DNA of 64,000 nt. It comes from Kuschelorhynchus macadamiae. Its lineage: Eukaryota; Arthropoda; Insecta; Coleoptera; Curculionidae. Below are positions 22,410-36,855 of this stretch, piece by piece. A program made the position numbers and the translations under genes. The notes below the pieces were generated by a model, which saw only the letters and a list, made by a program, of their open reading frames with translations, made no database searches and was not told the origin of the DNA. How positions within the stretch are numbered: position 1 is the first letter of the stretch; each line of letters opens with the position of its first letter. The stretch covers positions 346,347-410,346 of the forward strand of contig JAUTXW010002182.1 of NCBI GenBank assembly GCA_030620095.1, given 5' to 3'.

Positions 22410-24034
22410 CACTGGCCCACAAAAAAGTGGCGAGCCTAAAATTTGTATCAATTTCAACCCTTAATAATTTTTGAATAGATTCTTAGATTCTGTTAATTTT
22501 TTTTACACTTTATTTCGATACCTTTTTCACAATGATTTTGTAATATAAATTTAAACTTTGAGATAATACTGGATAATATACAGGGTGAAACGCAAACTTG
22601 TGTTTTTTCACCAATTTTTGAGACGCTCTATAGAATGCCCTGGCTTAAATATCTTTATCGTCTACGAGTCATTTTGTTGCCTGTATCTTTAGCAACATTT
22701 TGTTTTTTAGAAAATATAGAGCAGTGTAAGTAAAGTGATGTTTTACTGTAATTTCCCTTACGCTCAATAAAAATGGAATTTTAAAAGCGTAGAGTGCTTT
22801 GAAATTTAAAATGTCAAGCCTTGAAAAGACTTTCTGTCAATTTGGAAGCGTTGTTTTCATTAGTAATGGCACGACAAATTAGTCCAAAGCAAGATGCTCA
22901 GATTGTAGCATTAGTAAATGATGGAAGGAGTGGGTGTTCCAGAAACCACGGCTAGAAGGGCAAGGAACAGTTTCTAGAAACTGGGCAGTTTGTGAGAAGA
23001 ATAGGATCGGCGTCGTCCCAGAATTACATCAAACTTAGACGACAGGTTTGTTACCCTGCTAACCTTAAGAAGGCCTTTTTAGAAAGCCGTGATTGTAAAG
23101 AGACATTTACTTGAGGCTCGTAATAAAAATGTATGTGATGAGACAGTGCGTCGTCGGCTTAAAGAGAGAGGATTAAAGTCAAGAGTACCAGCAAATGGTC
23201 CAAGATTGCTACCAGATTTATCTTGACTTAATTTTGCACATGAAAAAAACCAGTGGAAAATACTACAGTGGTCCCAAGTATTATTTTCCGACAAGTCACG
23301 GTTTTGCTTACATTCTTCCGATGGACATGTACGAGTTTGGAGGCAGGAAGGTCAAAGGTACGGTGAGGGTATGTTTGTAGAAAAGCAACCGTTTGAAGGT
23401 GGTTCTGTGAAGGTATGAGCTGGGATTTCCCACGCAGCGCGCATAGAACTTTGCGTATTACCAAGAAATTTGCACAATGGCGAGCGTTATATTGATGTAC
23501 TGGCTGAACACGTCGTACCGTTTGCTTATTTCATAGGACAGGGGTTCTTTTTTATTCATGATAATGCCCGACCTCACACTGCTCATATTGTGAGGCAATA
23601 TTTGAACGAAGTGGGCGTACATCTTTTGCCATGGCCAGCTAGGAGCCCGGATTTAAATCCGATTGAGCATGTTTGGGATCAGCTTGGTAAGCGTGTTCGT
23701 AGTCGTCCACATGTACCCGCCAATTTAGAACAGAGAGCACTGGTTCAAGAATAGGATCAGATCTCCCAAAATTCAATTGCACGACTGATTGAAAGCATGC
23801 CAAGGCGTTTACAAAGTGTAATAAGGGCCAGAGTTATTAATTTAAGTTCTTGTTTATAAAATTTAAATTAAAAGTTTGATTATGGCTTAAAATAAATGTT
23901 GTCTATAGATACGCAGTCTTTTTATGTTTTTATTTAGTAAAAACAGCACTTTACATATAGAGCTGCACCTTCTCTAAAAAAAAAAAGATAAAACGATCAT
24001 TTAAAAAACAAAATGATTCTAAAGAAACAAAAAA
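22410..24034 (+). mobile_element. Tc1-like DD34E element, nested and inactive
   Basis: Encodes a DD34E transposase pseudogene. Inverted similarity is visible between 'cattttgttttttagaaaatatagagcag' (about 22693-22721, in part) and the region 23950-24015 on the other strand. The left limit is either TACACTGGCCCAC near 22408 or TACAGGGTGAAACG near 22579. The right limit is inferred from where the host element resumes. Confidence 0.6.
22866..23859 (+). pseudogene. Tc1-like DD34E transposase, frameshifted
   Basis: ATG at 22866 gives MARQISPKQDAQIVALVNDG. After frameshifts near 22930-23100 the frames read NKNVCDETVRRRLKERGLKS (paired-like DNA-binding part), LFSDKSRFCLHSSDGHVRVW (first Asp), FFIHDNARPHTAHIVRQYL (second Asp) and WPARSPDLNPIEHVWDQLG (Glu, 34 residues after the Asp). 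It ends at TAA 23857-23859. DD34E and PIEHVWD identify Tc1 proper, distinct from the DD41D proteins around it. Several stops make it inactive. Confidence 0.85.
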
Positions 24035-24159
24035 TATGTAAATTGTAATATGTGAAATGTGATCAAAATTTTCCGTAGAATCCAAAAATAAAATAAAAAA
24101 TGGGACATTCTATTTAAATAGTTAAGTTAACTCTCATTACTCCAACCTTTTCGTCCTCA

Positions 24160-26278
<2,119 letters not shown>

Positions 26279-26322
<44 letters not shown>
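26279..26322. repeat. (TA)n microsatellite, about 44 bp
   Basis: TA run (one 'ac' interruption) between the truncated Penelope element and the left end of the DUF7869-like element; its last TA is that element's target copy. Confidence 0.95.
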
Positions 26323-26326
<4 letters not shown>

Positions 26327-29299
26327 GCGTGTCACCCCAAAAGGGCCTATATCCATTTTTGGTGAAAAGTGAGTTAAAGGCTGTTTTAAAATCTGTGTCA
26401 CTCGACGAATATACTGATTAATTGTTGGTGTGCTAAAGAGGCCTTTATCCCGTAGAAAAATACAATGAAATATCTGGTTTCGCGGCAAAGGGTTCCATAT
26501 TTACAAGCATAAACGTGTCAAATAGGCCTATATCCAACGAGCCAATCAAATCACTAGAAATCTGACGTGCAACTGCAACCGTCGTTCAAAGTGCTTAATA
26601 TTTGTTTACATTTAGCAACGGAAGGAGTCTTTTAATGTTTATTTTAGTTAAAGAACTATTATTTAACTTATATAAATTTAACTCTTTTAAAGTGTTCGAT
26701 TGTGGTAAAATTAGTTTAGTTTAGTGACTATGAACGAGAGTATTACACCATCGGAACCGGGAAAAGCTAGGCGGACTCCTGGGGATCGTAGTAAATGGAA
26801 AAGGAATGTTGCAAAATCTAAAAGGTACGTTATCACAGTCATGATATTAGTGGGCTTGTATTATTTTATCACTATGGTTAATGATTTATTGTTTGTTTGT
26901 TTTTGATTTTCATGTTGAACAATATGTTGACGGCCAACAGCAACAGGGCAATTTAGGGGCTAAGAATATAAAGAAATTATTGTTGTTCCGCCGGTTATTT
27001 ATTGCTTGGGGGATTGAAACTCGCTTAAGTCATCCCTTTAAATATTTTTTAACAATTTTTGGCAAAAGTCAGTAAACTGCATTATTACCACAGCCTAAAA
27101 TATTGCGATATTCTTTTGCAAACTATCAGGCTTTTTTGTTGTTACAGATATGATCCTCCTGGTCCACCACGATACCCTTGTTGCGACCACTTCAATAAGT
27201 CTTACAAATGCAGGAAGTTAACAATGAGAGATATTAAAGAATTCCATGACAACTTTTACTCAACGCGCGAAAAAAACTCCCAGGATGCGTTCATCATCAA
27301 ACACGTGAAGGTCACAACTGCGAGAAGACCACGTCCTAAGAAAAAAGCTACCTCTACAAAGAAGGTTAGTACAAATTACTACATTCGAGTTTTCGGTACT
27401 GATAAGTTTTTTCTACGTGTGTGTCAGCAAACCTTCATCAATGTCCTCCAAATATCACGAAAGAGAATTCAGGGTTTGGCTAGAAAATTTTTAAATACTG
27501 GTAGAATGCCAGTAGATAGGAGAGGTGGGGCGAAGCCAAACCCCCTTTATGACAAGAAAAGGGTCGCTATTAAAGAATTTATAGAAAAACTAAAATGCTG
27601 TGAAAGCCACTACTCCCGAGGGAAATCCGTTCATCGGAGTTATTTGTCAGGAAATTTAAGTATTAGCAAATTAAATCGCATGTACAACATTGAACAGAGT
27701 GATGAATCACTGAAGTCGAAAAAAACGTTCTTTCAAAAAATTTTTACGATGAACTACAACATTGGTTTTGGCACGCCTACCACGGATGCCTGTTCTAAAT
27801 GTATAGAAATTAAAAGTAGGATCCAAAAAGAGACCAATCCTCGTGATAAAAATAAGTTGATTACTGAACTTCAATTTCACAAAATGCGATACAAGGCGTT
27901 TTTCAAAAAACTTCAAGAAAAAAGGGAAGATCTCTTAACACTAAGTTTTGACTGTCAAAAGAATCTGGTTTTACCAAAGGTTCAAGATCAAACTGCCTAC
28001 TATAGCAGGCAAATGTACATATACAACTTCACCATTGTAAAGGGTACCTCAAAAGACTGCTTGACTTCGGAAAATGTATATTGTTATTCTTGGATGGAGC
28101 ATGAACACAAAAAGGGTGCTAATGAAATTGCGTCAGCGGTGTTTCATCAGTAGTCACTCCTTGATTTGACATCCTACTCAACGATTAGATTGTGTGCTGA
28201 CGGATGCGGTGGGCAAAACCGTAATTCAATTATGATTGGGATGCTGAGCTACTTCTTGGCACGAGTCGCACCTCCTAACCTTCAGGAAATACACATGATT
28301 TTCCCCATTACTGGACACTCTTTTTTGCCAGCAGACCGTGTGTTTGCTTCCATAAAGAAGAAACTGCGTAAGCTACCAGTAATACTACAACCAACAGAAT
28401 ATGAAACAATTTTTTCAGAGCATTCTACTATTTTTAAAATGGGTACTGACTTGAAGGTATACGACTGGAAAGCTTTAGTTGGGACTTACTACAAAAAAAC
28501 TACATCTTGGCACTTTAAGTTTAATGAAGCAAAACGTTTTATTCTCACTAAATCTAAACAACAGAATATATTGGTTAGAGGAGAAACATCTTACAACAGC
28601 GATTTAAACAATGGTAAATTGGTTGTAAAAAATGGTGTTAAAATAAAGTTAATCGGGTTGCCAGATGAAATACCGATGGGAGTTGCATTAAAATCAGCCA
28701 AAATTCAAGACGTTAAAAACCTTTTGAAAAAGCACTTTGGCGAAACATGGGAGACAATGGAAGAATGTTCTTTCTATAAAAATGTGTTAGCTAGCAACAT
28801 CGCAGTTAACGAAACTGAAGAAGATGTAGAAGAAGATGTGTTTTGTGAAGGGCATGCAAACGAGCAACTTGCTGATCGAGTGTAATGGTTCCAAGCATAT
28901 TTGTTTTCTAAAATGTGTGTTGTTTAATTACAGAAAGACTTTTAGTTTTGTTTTTTGTAGACAGTAATGATTTTTAATTTTGAAAATAAAGGTTATTTTG
29001 TTCGTTCTGTCTAAGTGTATTATTGTGTCAAAACAGCCCATATATTCATGTTGATGGAGCAAAAGTTCCTTTATCCATTTTGTTACAGCAAATGGTTCTA
29101 TATCCAAATTTTAAAGCTACGTTTTATCTTTTCCACACATTTGTCGTTTATTTTCTTTGCTTATTTATATATTATCAGTTGGTAAGAATAATTCAAAGCC
29201 AAATTACAGCTATTACCACCTATGATAGAGTTACAACAGTTTTTCGCAAATACTGGAAAATTACTGGAAGTGGATATGGGCGCTTTTGCCGTGAGATGC

Positions 29300-29303
<4 letters not shown>
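26323..29303 (+). mobile_element. TIR element J encoding a DUF7869-like protein
   Basis: Left end TGAGGCGTGTCACCCCAAAA and right end, read inward, TGAGGCATCTCACGGCAAAA are imperfect inverted repeats continuing through '(g/c)gcc(t/c)atatcca'. TA flanks both ends (26321-26322, 29304-29305), inside (TA)n tracts. Subterminal repeats of 'ggcctatatcca' type occur on both sides (about 26343, 26442, 26527, 29065, 29095). One spliced gene fills the 2981-bp element. TIR sequence and protein are unlike the DD41D elements. Confidence 0.75.
26730..28885 (+). pseudogene. DUF7869-like putative transposase, one nonsense codon
   Basis: Exon 1 (26730-26824) encodes MNESITPSEPGKARRTPGDR and a basic stretch. 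A GT-AG intron (26825-27147) splits an Arg codon; exon 2 is 27148-28885. Total 1833 nt = 611 codons, one of them an internal TAG at 28151-28153 (residue about 366, probably a former Tyr). N-terminal Cys clusters (PCCDHFNKSYKC; ACSKCIEIK) may bind zinc. Candidate catalytic residues: Asp in LSFDCQKN (about 300), Asp in CADGCGGQNRN (about 383), Asp in GHSFLPADRVF (about 428). The tail is acidic. The GCGGQNRN and GHSFLPADR motifs match proteins I know only as DUF7869-type. A DDE-transposase role is inferred from the TIRs and TA flanks. Confidence 0.65.

Positions 29304-29361
<58 letters not shown>
29304..29361. repeat. (TA)n microsatellite, about 58 bp
   Basis: TA run abutting the right end of element J, followed by a (TTTA)n stretch (29364-29390). 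Confidence 0.95.
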
Positions 29362-29366
<5 letters not shown>

Positions 29367-29708
29367 TTATTTATTTATTTATATAAATAAGTGTAGTTTA
29401 TTTTAAACATCCCGTATATCAATGCGAGTTTATTGCCATCGCGAATAAACACAAATAATTAAGGCGTTGTACAAATAGTAATATACAGCGAAATGTTATT
29501 AGATCTAATTAGCCAAAGCCAATAAACGCGTGTCGCTAGATTTTTGTTAGACAAACAAACAAGTTCGTCAAAAGAGACAGTCGGTCCATTGATTTTTTGA
29601 TATGCTGTTGTACCCTTTTATGCAGCGAGAAATTATTTCACTTTTAAAAATAATGTGCTTGCATTGAAGCGTCGTTTAGTTCAATTTGTTGTCAGCAGAC
29701 GACGGAGA
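29362..29708. other. Upstream flank of GPCR gene
   Basis: No coding exon recognised. Contains 'aaacatcccgtatat' near 29404, a likely decayed element terminus. The promoter of the GPCR gene, if 29709 is the true start, would lie here, but no TATA box or initiator can be named with confidence. Confidence 0.35.
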
Positions 29709-29787
29709 ATGAGCTTTTATTTCCTGCAAAAGTTCTTTACTTTTAGGGGCCAAGCCGATGTTTGGTTTGACGAGCCTACCACTAGCG
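29709..29787 (+). CDS. GPCR exon 1 (N-terminus)
   Basis: ATG at 29709 encodes MSFYFLQKFFTFRG then QADVWFDEPTTS; donor G|GTGAGT, phase 1. An alternative is that 'ttctttacttttag' (ending 29748) is an acceptor and this is an internal exon, with the start codon further upstream. The length and phase work with the ATG here. Confidence 0.6.
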
Positions 29788-32700
29788 GTGAGTAGACACC
29801 TCAACAATAGCCTTTAAAACTCGTACACTTATTCTCACTCTGAAAAAAATTACAAAAGAAAAAATCGGTAAATTTCCTTTACTTGGAACTTCCCTCGTTA
29901 TAGAAAAGTGTGACCCAATTTATTTCCGAACATGGTCATATAGTATCATTGGGCGCCATTTTCTATGGTGGAAGACCAATATTTTGCCAGTTTCTATCTA
30001 CACCACACTTGATGATATATTTAATATAAGTTGATTAAGTAGTTTTTATACTGATTTTTTTTTAAGACTGCCTTTCTGATTCGACATTTTGAATTCGTAC
30101 AAGTATATACTTGTATCGCATTCAATTGGATAAGAAATTGATTTTTTAAGTATTTTTATTCGGTTTACCATTTGGCATTCGTACTACAATTTTACTAGTT
30201 TATCTCTATATCACACTTAATGCTTGCGGAAAATTTAAAATAATATGATAAATAATTTTTTCAGGCTGATATTTTAACTATTTTATTAGGCCGCCATCTT
30301 GGATTCGTATCAAAATTTTAGCAGAAATTTGAGTTAATTTGAATAATTAATTTTTAAGTGAATTTTTTCATATTGGATATTTACCAAAATCAAAATACAA
30401 CAGTTCTACCCACAACCTGTTACGAACGCGCGTTTCGCTAACCAAGTTAGCATCATAGCAGATGATATAAACTAAAGTAACTTATCCTAACCACATTTAA
30501 CTATTTCTATACTCTAAAATGCATCCAATAATCTATTATTAGATATATTTTTAATTAACTTAAGACTTAATTTTTAATTAACTTTTTTTTACAGAAATAG
30601 CATGTATCGATAGCACGTTCTGTTTTTGCTCCGCATAATTTCATCTAGTTTTGGTGGCGATTCACTGTTTTTTGTGTTCAAACTTGTGTAGTGTACCAAG
30701 TGACCGTTAGACCATCCTTTTACGTAAATATCAATCTCATGGATGTTAATTGGTAAGCGTAATTTGCAAAATTCGTGATAATAGGCGCTTGATAATTGAC
30801 TTCGACGCTATAGCTGTTTCACGTTGATTTAGTTGCTACCACACAATGTCTAAAACAAGAAGCACATCTGTTTTCACGTCAGATGATTCTCTCGAGAAGC
30901 TCATGAATAAGGTATGTGCCACTTTCGTCAATCAGTTGAAATCTGAGTTTGATACTCGTTTTAATAAATTAGAAGATAAACTTACTGAAATGTCTAATAA
31001 GATATCGGAATTTAGTAGCAATATTCAGAAAAATTCAAGGGCAATTGAGACATTGGAGTCCAGGGTTGACCTCTCTGAACAACTGCAAAAAAGAAACAAC
31101 CTACGTTTCCTTGGTATATTGGAGGTTGAGGAAGAAAATACCTTGGATGTAATGGTGGATTTTATCAACTCAACACTTAAGCTGAATTGTTCTATTCGTG
31201 ACATTGACTGTGCTTTTCGTGTTGGTTCAAATACCGATTCGGGTGATAAATCTAGCAGGGCGATTTTAGTAACTTTTGTTAATAATTGGAAACGAAACGA
31301 AGTGTTCAGTGCCAAAAAGGACCTTAAGGGTTCTGGATTCGCCATTTTTGAGGACCTAACCAAAAAAAGATATGACTTCCTAGTGAGTGCTAAAAAAAAA
31401 TATGGAAAAAACAAAGTGTGGTCTGCGGGTGGTAACATCTATTACTGGCATGACGAAGAAAAGAAAAAATCCAAGTTGTTTTAGGTACATTTTCATTTAT
31501 TCTTAAGTGTTCTCTGCAACTTTATCGCCAATGTACGAATATAACAATATCCATACATGTGGGCAGCGATAAGATTGTTCGGAATTTGTTTTTTTGTGGT
31601 ATATTATAATGTGGCTTGGGAATTTACAGAATATATACTTTAACTTTTTACTTTAACTCTAAATAAAGTCTATTTTATTTTATTATAATCTGGTGTAAAT
31701 ATGTTTTTTTATCTTACTTTTAGCGAGTATGAACGTTCTTATCTTGCTTTAAGCAGGTATCATTTTTTATCTTAGTTAAGTTATTTATTTATGCAGGTAT
31801 GGCTTTTTAACTAATGTTTAATGCTGTACCCACATTTGGTATTAAAACATGTCTAAATACATCGCCTTTTGTTAATCTTAAATAAAATATGTGACCGGCA
31901 AAATAAAGAACATAATCTGATAGCATGCATTCACCGGCGATAGATTTTTGTCCTTTTAATGTACGATCCTTATGTGCTGGTTTTGATTTATTCACTGAAA
32001 TGATTGTTGAGCACTCTTTTGATATCATTGGACTATCTCAGACTTGGTTAAATCCTGGTGTGGAGGATGGGGGAGTTAATATTCACAATTATAACATAGT
32101 AAGGAAGGATAGAGATGGGAGAGGGGGAGGAGTTGCATTTTACATAAAAAATATCTTTAAATATACAGTTTTAACAATAAATAATCAAAAGTCCGCCCTC
32201 GAACAGCTATGGATCTCCATTAAATGCGCGGGTAAGAAGTTGTGTTTTGGAGCCATATATAGGCCGCCTCACACTAATTTGTCATTGTGTATTGATGACT
32301 TGGAGGACACCTTGGTGAGTATGATACCCCAGTTTGACTTTATTGCGTTTGGTGGTGATTTTAATGTTGATATGTTGGTTGCCAATAGCCCGAACGGTGT
32401 TGCGCTTTTGAATTTTTTCAATAAATACGGCTTTTCCCAGTGTGTAAAAAATCCGACGCGTGTAACTAATGGTTCTAGTACACTTTTAGATTTATTAGTG
32501 TGCAGTGATACTTCTCTTATAAATTCCACTGAAATTTTGGATGTTGGCAACATTTCCGACCATAAATTAGTGTCTTTTCAAATTAAATGTGCTAAAACCA
32601 AACCTAAACCATTCTATAAAACATACAGAGATTTCAAAAATTTTGATTATAATAATTTTTTAACCGATCTTAATGGAGTTAATTGGGAATATATATACTC

Positions 32701-35122
32701 ATGCAGAGATGTTGATAGCATGGTTAACTTTCTGAATAATCAACTGAATACTCTCTTTAATAAGCATGCACCATTTATAACGACCAGAATATCTAAACCA
32801 CCGGCACCTTGGTTAACTGACAACCTTAAATTTATGATGCGTCTGAGGGACAAAGCCCGTTTAAAATTTAAAAAACATAAAACTGCACCGTGTTGGGAGG
32901 AATATAAAGCCCTACGCAATCAAGTTAATATTGCCACCAGGGCTGAAAAGAAGGCTTTTTTGCAATACACATTTAAGCGCGATCCTAAGAATTTTTGGCG
33001 TACTATAGCCTACCTTAACCTAACGGACAATAATGCGAAGTCTAGCCAGATGAATGTGGTTGCCAATGATTTTAATAATTACTTTGTTAATGCATTGCCA
33101 ATAGTGCCATCTGTGGACAGCACATTTATTGAGCAGAACTATTTTAACAAATATTTTGGAAATTACGAGTCTTTCAAATTCACTGTAGTTTCTAATGAAT
33201 CAATAGAAAAAATAATTTCTAAAATAAAAACCAATTCAACTGGCTGTGATGGTATTAATCTCAAAATATTACTGTATATTACACCCCATTTAACTAACTT
33301 TATCACTTTCATTATAAATCAGTGTCTTCTATCCGGTGGTTTCCCTATTGCGTGGAAGCTTGCTCATATAGTTCCTGTTCCCAAGGTGTCTAATCCTAAT
33401 CAGCTTAAAGACTTCCGACCTATTAGCATCTTGCCTTTATTTTCTAAAATTCTTGAAAAGATAGTAGCCGAACAGCTGTCTAACTATATTAATCAGCATA
33501 ACATTCTTCCCTCAACTCAGTCAGGTTTCCGCGGTAGTCACAGTACTACTACAGCGTTACTTCAGGTAACAGACGATATCTACACAGCATGGGATCGCAA
33601 CTTAACTACATGTCTCATTCTACTCGATTTTAGTAAGGCATTTGATACCTTAGACCATAATATATTACTAACTAAACTAAAATATTTCGGTATAGGGGAT
33701 GTCGCTTTAACTTTTTTTAATAATTATTTAAGTAACAGACAACAACGAGTTTGTTATAACTCAACTATATCAACGATAGTTCCAGTTACAAAGGGTATAC
33801 CACAAGGTAGTGTGTTAGGTCCACTGCTTTTTTCTTTATACACCGCGGACTTTTCAAAACATTTAAAACATCTTAAATCACATCAGTTTGCTGATGACAC
33901 ACAAGTGTACTTCTCCTTTTCTCCTTCTAATATAAATACTGCTGTCAGTTTTATCAATTCCGATCTCGAACTAATAGTTAAGGTATCTGAAGTGCATAGA
34001 TTGGTACTTAATGAAAGCAAAAGTCAGCTTATGGTTTTCGGCAAGTCAAATACTAATGTTGTTTCTGACCCGAATTTTAAAATATTTATAAATGGATCTG
34101 AACTGGTGCCTGTCGAATCCTGTAGAAATCTCGGATTAATCCTAGATAATGAACTTAGGTTTTCCCAACACGTGTCCTCTCTAATTAAGAAAACCTATGG
34201 CAAACTGAAACTTTTATACATGCACAAAGATATCTTGGACCTTAATACCAAATTAAGACTTTCAGACTCATTAATACTCTCACATTTAAATTATTGTAAT
34301 GTTGTTTTTTGGCCCGCCTTATACCAACGCGATCGTGATAGCTTACAAAAATTGCAGAATGCTTGTCTTAGGTTCTGTTATAATGTACGCAAATTTGATC
34401 ATATAACGCCCTCACTTGTGGAGTCTGGATGGATAACTGTAAAAGAGCGGTTTGAACTCCATATGGCGTGTCTGATTTACAAAATTGGGAATCAAGAATT
34501 ACCTGAATATCTTTTCGGCAAGCTCCAAAAACGTTCGGATTTACATTACATCCATACGCGACATGGTAGTCTGTTTAGCGTCCCAGGGCACAACCACGAA
34601 TTTTTTAAGAGATCTTTTAGTTATGTTTCAGTAAACTTATTCAACTCCCTCCCCTCCCAATTGAAGGAATCCTCTAGTATTAACACCTTTCGTAAAAAAG
34701 TTAAGACATATATTTTAACCAAACGTGACCAGCACTAAGGATGTTTATACATTTTGTCATTTATTATTAATAATTGAATAATATAATAATAAATTAAATA
34801 AATTATTAATAATTAAAAAAAATTAATAATTATATAACTTTTTCGAATTTTCTATTCGCTTTTCGCTTTTACCTCTCCTCAGTATATATTTTATTATTAT
34901 TCTGGTCTATTAGGTAGTTATATTTAATTTGTAACCATTGAATTTATATGTTTTTTTCTTTAGGATAGTACTTTGAAAATCTAAGTACATAGGTATATTT
35001 ACATTTAATATTTATGTTATTATTGTGTAACTAGGGTGGTTGTATGAGCAGCTGTAGTTGGATACCGCCACCTATCTTTAAATAATTATATAGATGTATT
35101 TGTTTATCTATAAAATAAAGAC

Positions 35123-35156
<34 letters not shown>

Positions 35157-36774
35157 TATCCCTATTTGATGATTGTTTTTAAAGCGTGTCGGGCAACCCT
35201 TGACTTTTCTGTTCTTCCGTATCTTAAATGTGCCATGTGTTCTTTAAAACGAATGTTTATGGAGCGTTTAGTTTGCCCAAAATATTTTAGATCGCAATCA
35301 TTACAGCTAATTTCATAGATGCCACTGCTCTCGTTCAAGTCAACTTTGTCTTTAGGGTTTCTAAGGAGATTTTTCAAACTGTTCTCCGTTTTGTAGGCTA
35401 CTCTAAAACCTACGTGTTTAAATACTTTTTCTAGACCTCTCGTATATCTGGGATCATATGGGATTACTATGAACTTATTGGGAGATCAAAATATTAACGG
35501 GTTCTCTCAATAAGAACTTTAAATTTTTATCAGCATTAACCAAAATAAAAAAGTTAAGAGGGTAAGCAGCAAATTCACAGGCAGTAAGACGGAATTGAGA
35601 AAAGAAAACAGTTTTTGAGCATCTAAAAGCTAAATCTTAAAACTATCGCCATTGTTCCACTATCTAGAATTCATACATATTGTGTCGCTATTTTGGAACA
35701 CTTTTCAGTACTCTTAATAAAAGTAATGATTCATAACGAGAAAAATTACGGGTAAAGGAATTTACCGATTTTTTCCTTTACAGGTATAATTTTATATTCA
35801 GTAGTAACACCAGTACTATGTTGCTGTGGAATTATTTCAAATACTGTCTCTCTCACTGTGTTGATACGCAAGGAATTAGTAGGATCCGTTTACACTTATT
35901 TAGTAGGTAAGTCTTCCGATATTTTATTAACATTCAAAAGTTAACAAATTAAAAAATACCTAATCAATTTTCTTAATTTTGATGGACATATGAATTAAAA
36001 GTGTTCCATTTAAAACAATGTGGGCTGGGTCTGCTACACACATGTTTAAGACACCCTGTATATATAAATGATACTCCCTAGAGAGTATCATAGTACTATG
36101 GTAGTATGAACATATTAATAAAGTCCTTACCGCAGCTGTACGCGTTAAGTTCAGGTATATAATTTATGAATATTTGTTCAAACATTGATTTCTTTTGAAG
36201 TGTCGATTAAGCCGGAAAAAATGTGCTTCCTGAGAGCTTCCACGCTGTACGCTGTCTATGTTGATAAAGCTACAGGAAAATAATGTATGGTAACATTTTT
36301 CCTCTCACATTCTGAAGAAAAATCGGCGACCCTATTGTAGGGTGCCCCAAACTCAGTGGCCTATTAGAAGTATTTTCTAAAACCAATGAATAGACTACTT
36401 TGAAAATTTGGCTCTAGCCATCGATGAACGTAACCACTCTTTTTAAAATAATTTAGATTGTGCGGTGTTGCCGCTTCTACCTTAAACAGGATAGCAACAT
36501 TGTTTTCTAAACAGAACTCCGTGTATATTATTGCATTTTTGTATTGTCCTGAACACTCTTTATGTGTTATGTTTTTAATATCTGAATTTCTGTTTTCGAG
36601 AAAATGAGACTTGACATTTTGACCCTTTGAAGCACTGTAACTCCCATCTGTGTCGTGACACCAATTTCTACTTTGACAGGAAGTGGTGAAATAAATAATT
36701 AAAAACTGCTCCGTTGTAAGAGCTGTAGAGCTTCTAATGAAGGACCCAACAATCAAAAGAAAAAAAAGCGAACA

Positions 36775-36855
<81 letters not shown>

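Larger units (their letters stand above)
30600..35157 (+). mobile_element. Non-LTR retrotransposon (CR1/Jockey group), near full length
   Basis: ORF1 (30846-31484) and a complete ORF2 (31925-34738) are followed by a 3' region ending 'ataaaataaagacattt' plus an (ATT)n tail (about 35119-35157). The 5' limit near 30600 is approximate. It lies in GPCR intron 1 in the same orientation as the gene. Both ORFs lack stops, but one endonuclease catalytic position is altered. Confidence 0.8.

Noticed and set aside
26323..29303. Assigning element J to Tc1/mariner because of the TA flanks
   Set aside because: Neither HDNAPxH/DGAPPH nor SPDLxP motifs are present, and the TIRs are unrelated.
31025..31438. 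Minus-strand 137-codon frame opposite LINE ORF1
   Set aside because: Antisense shadow of a coiled-coil ORF with no motifs.
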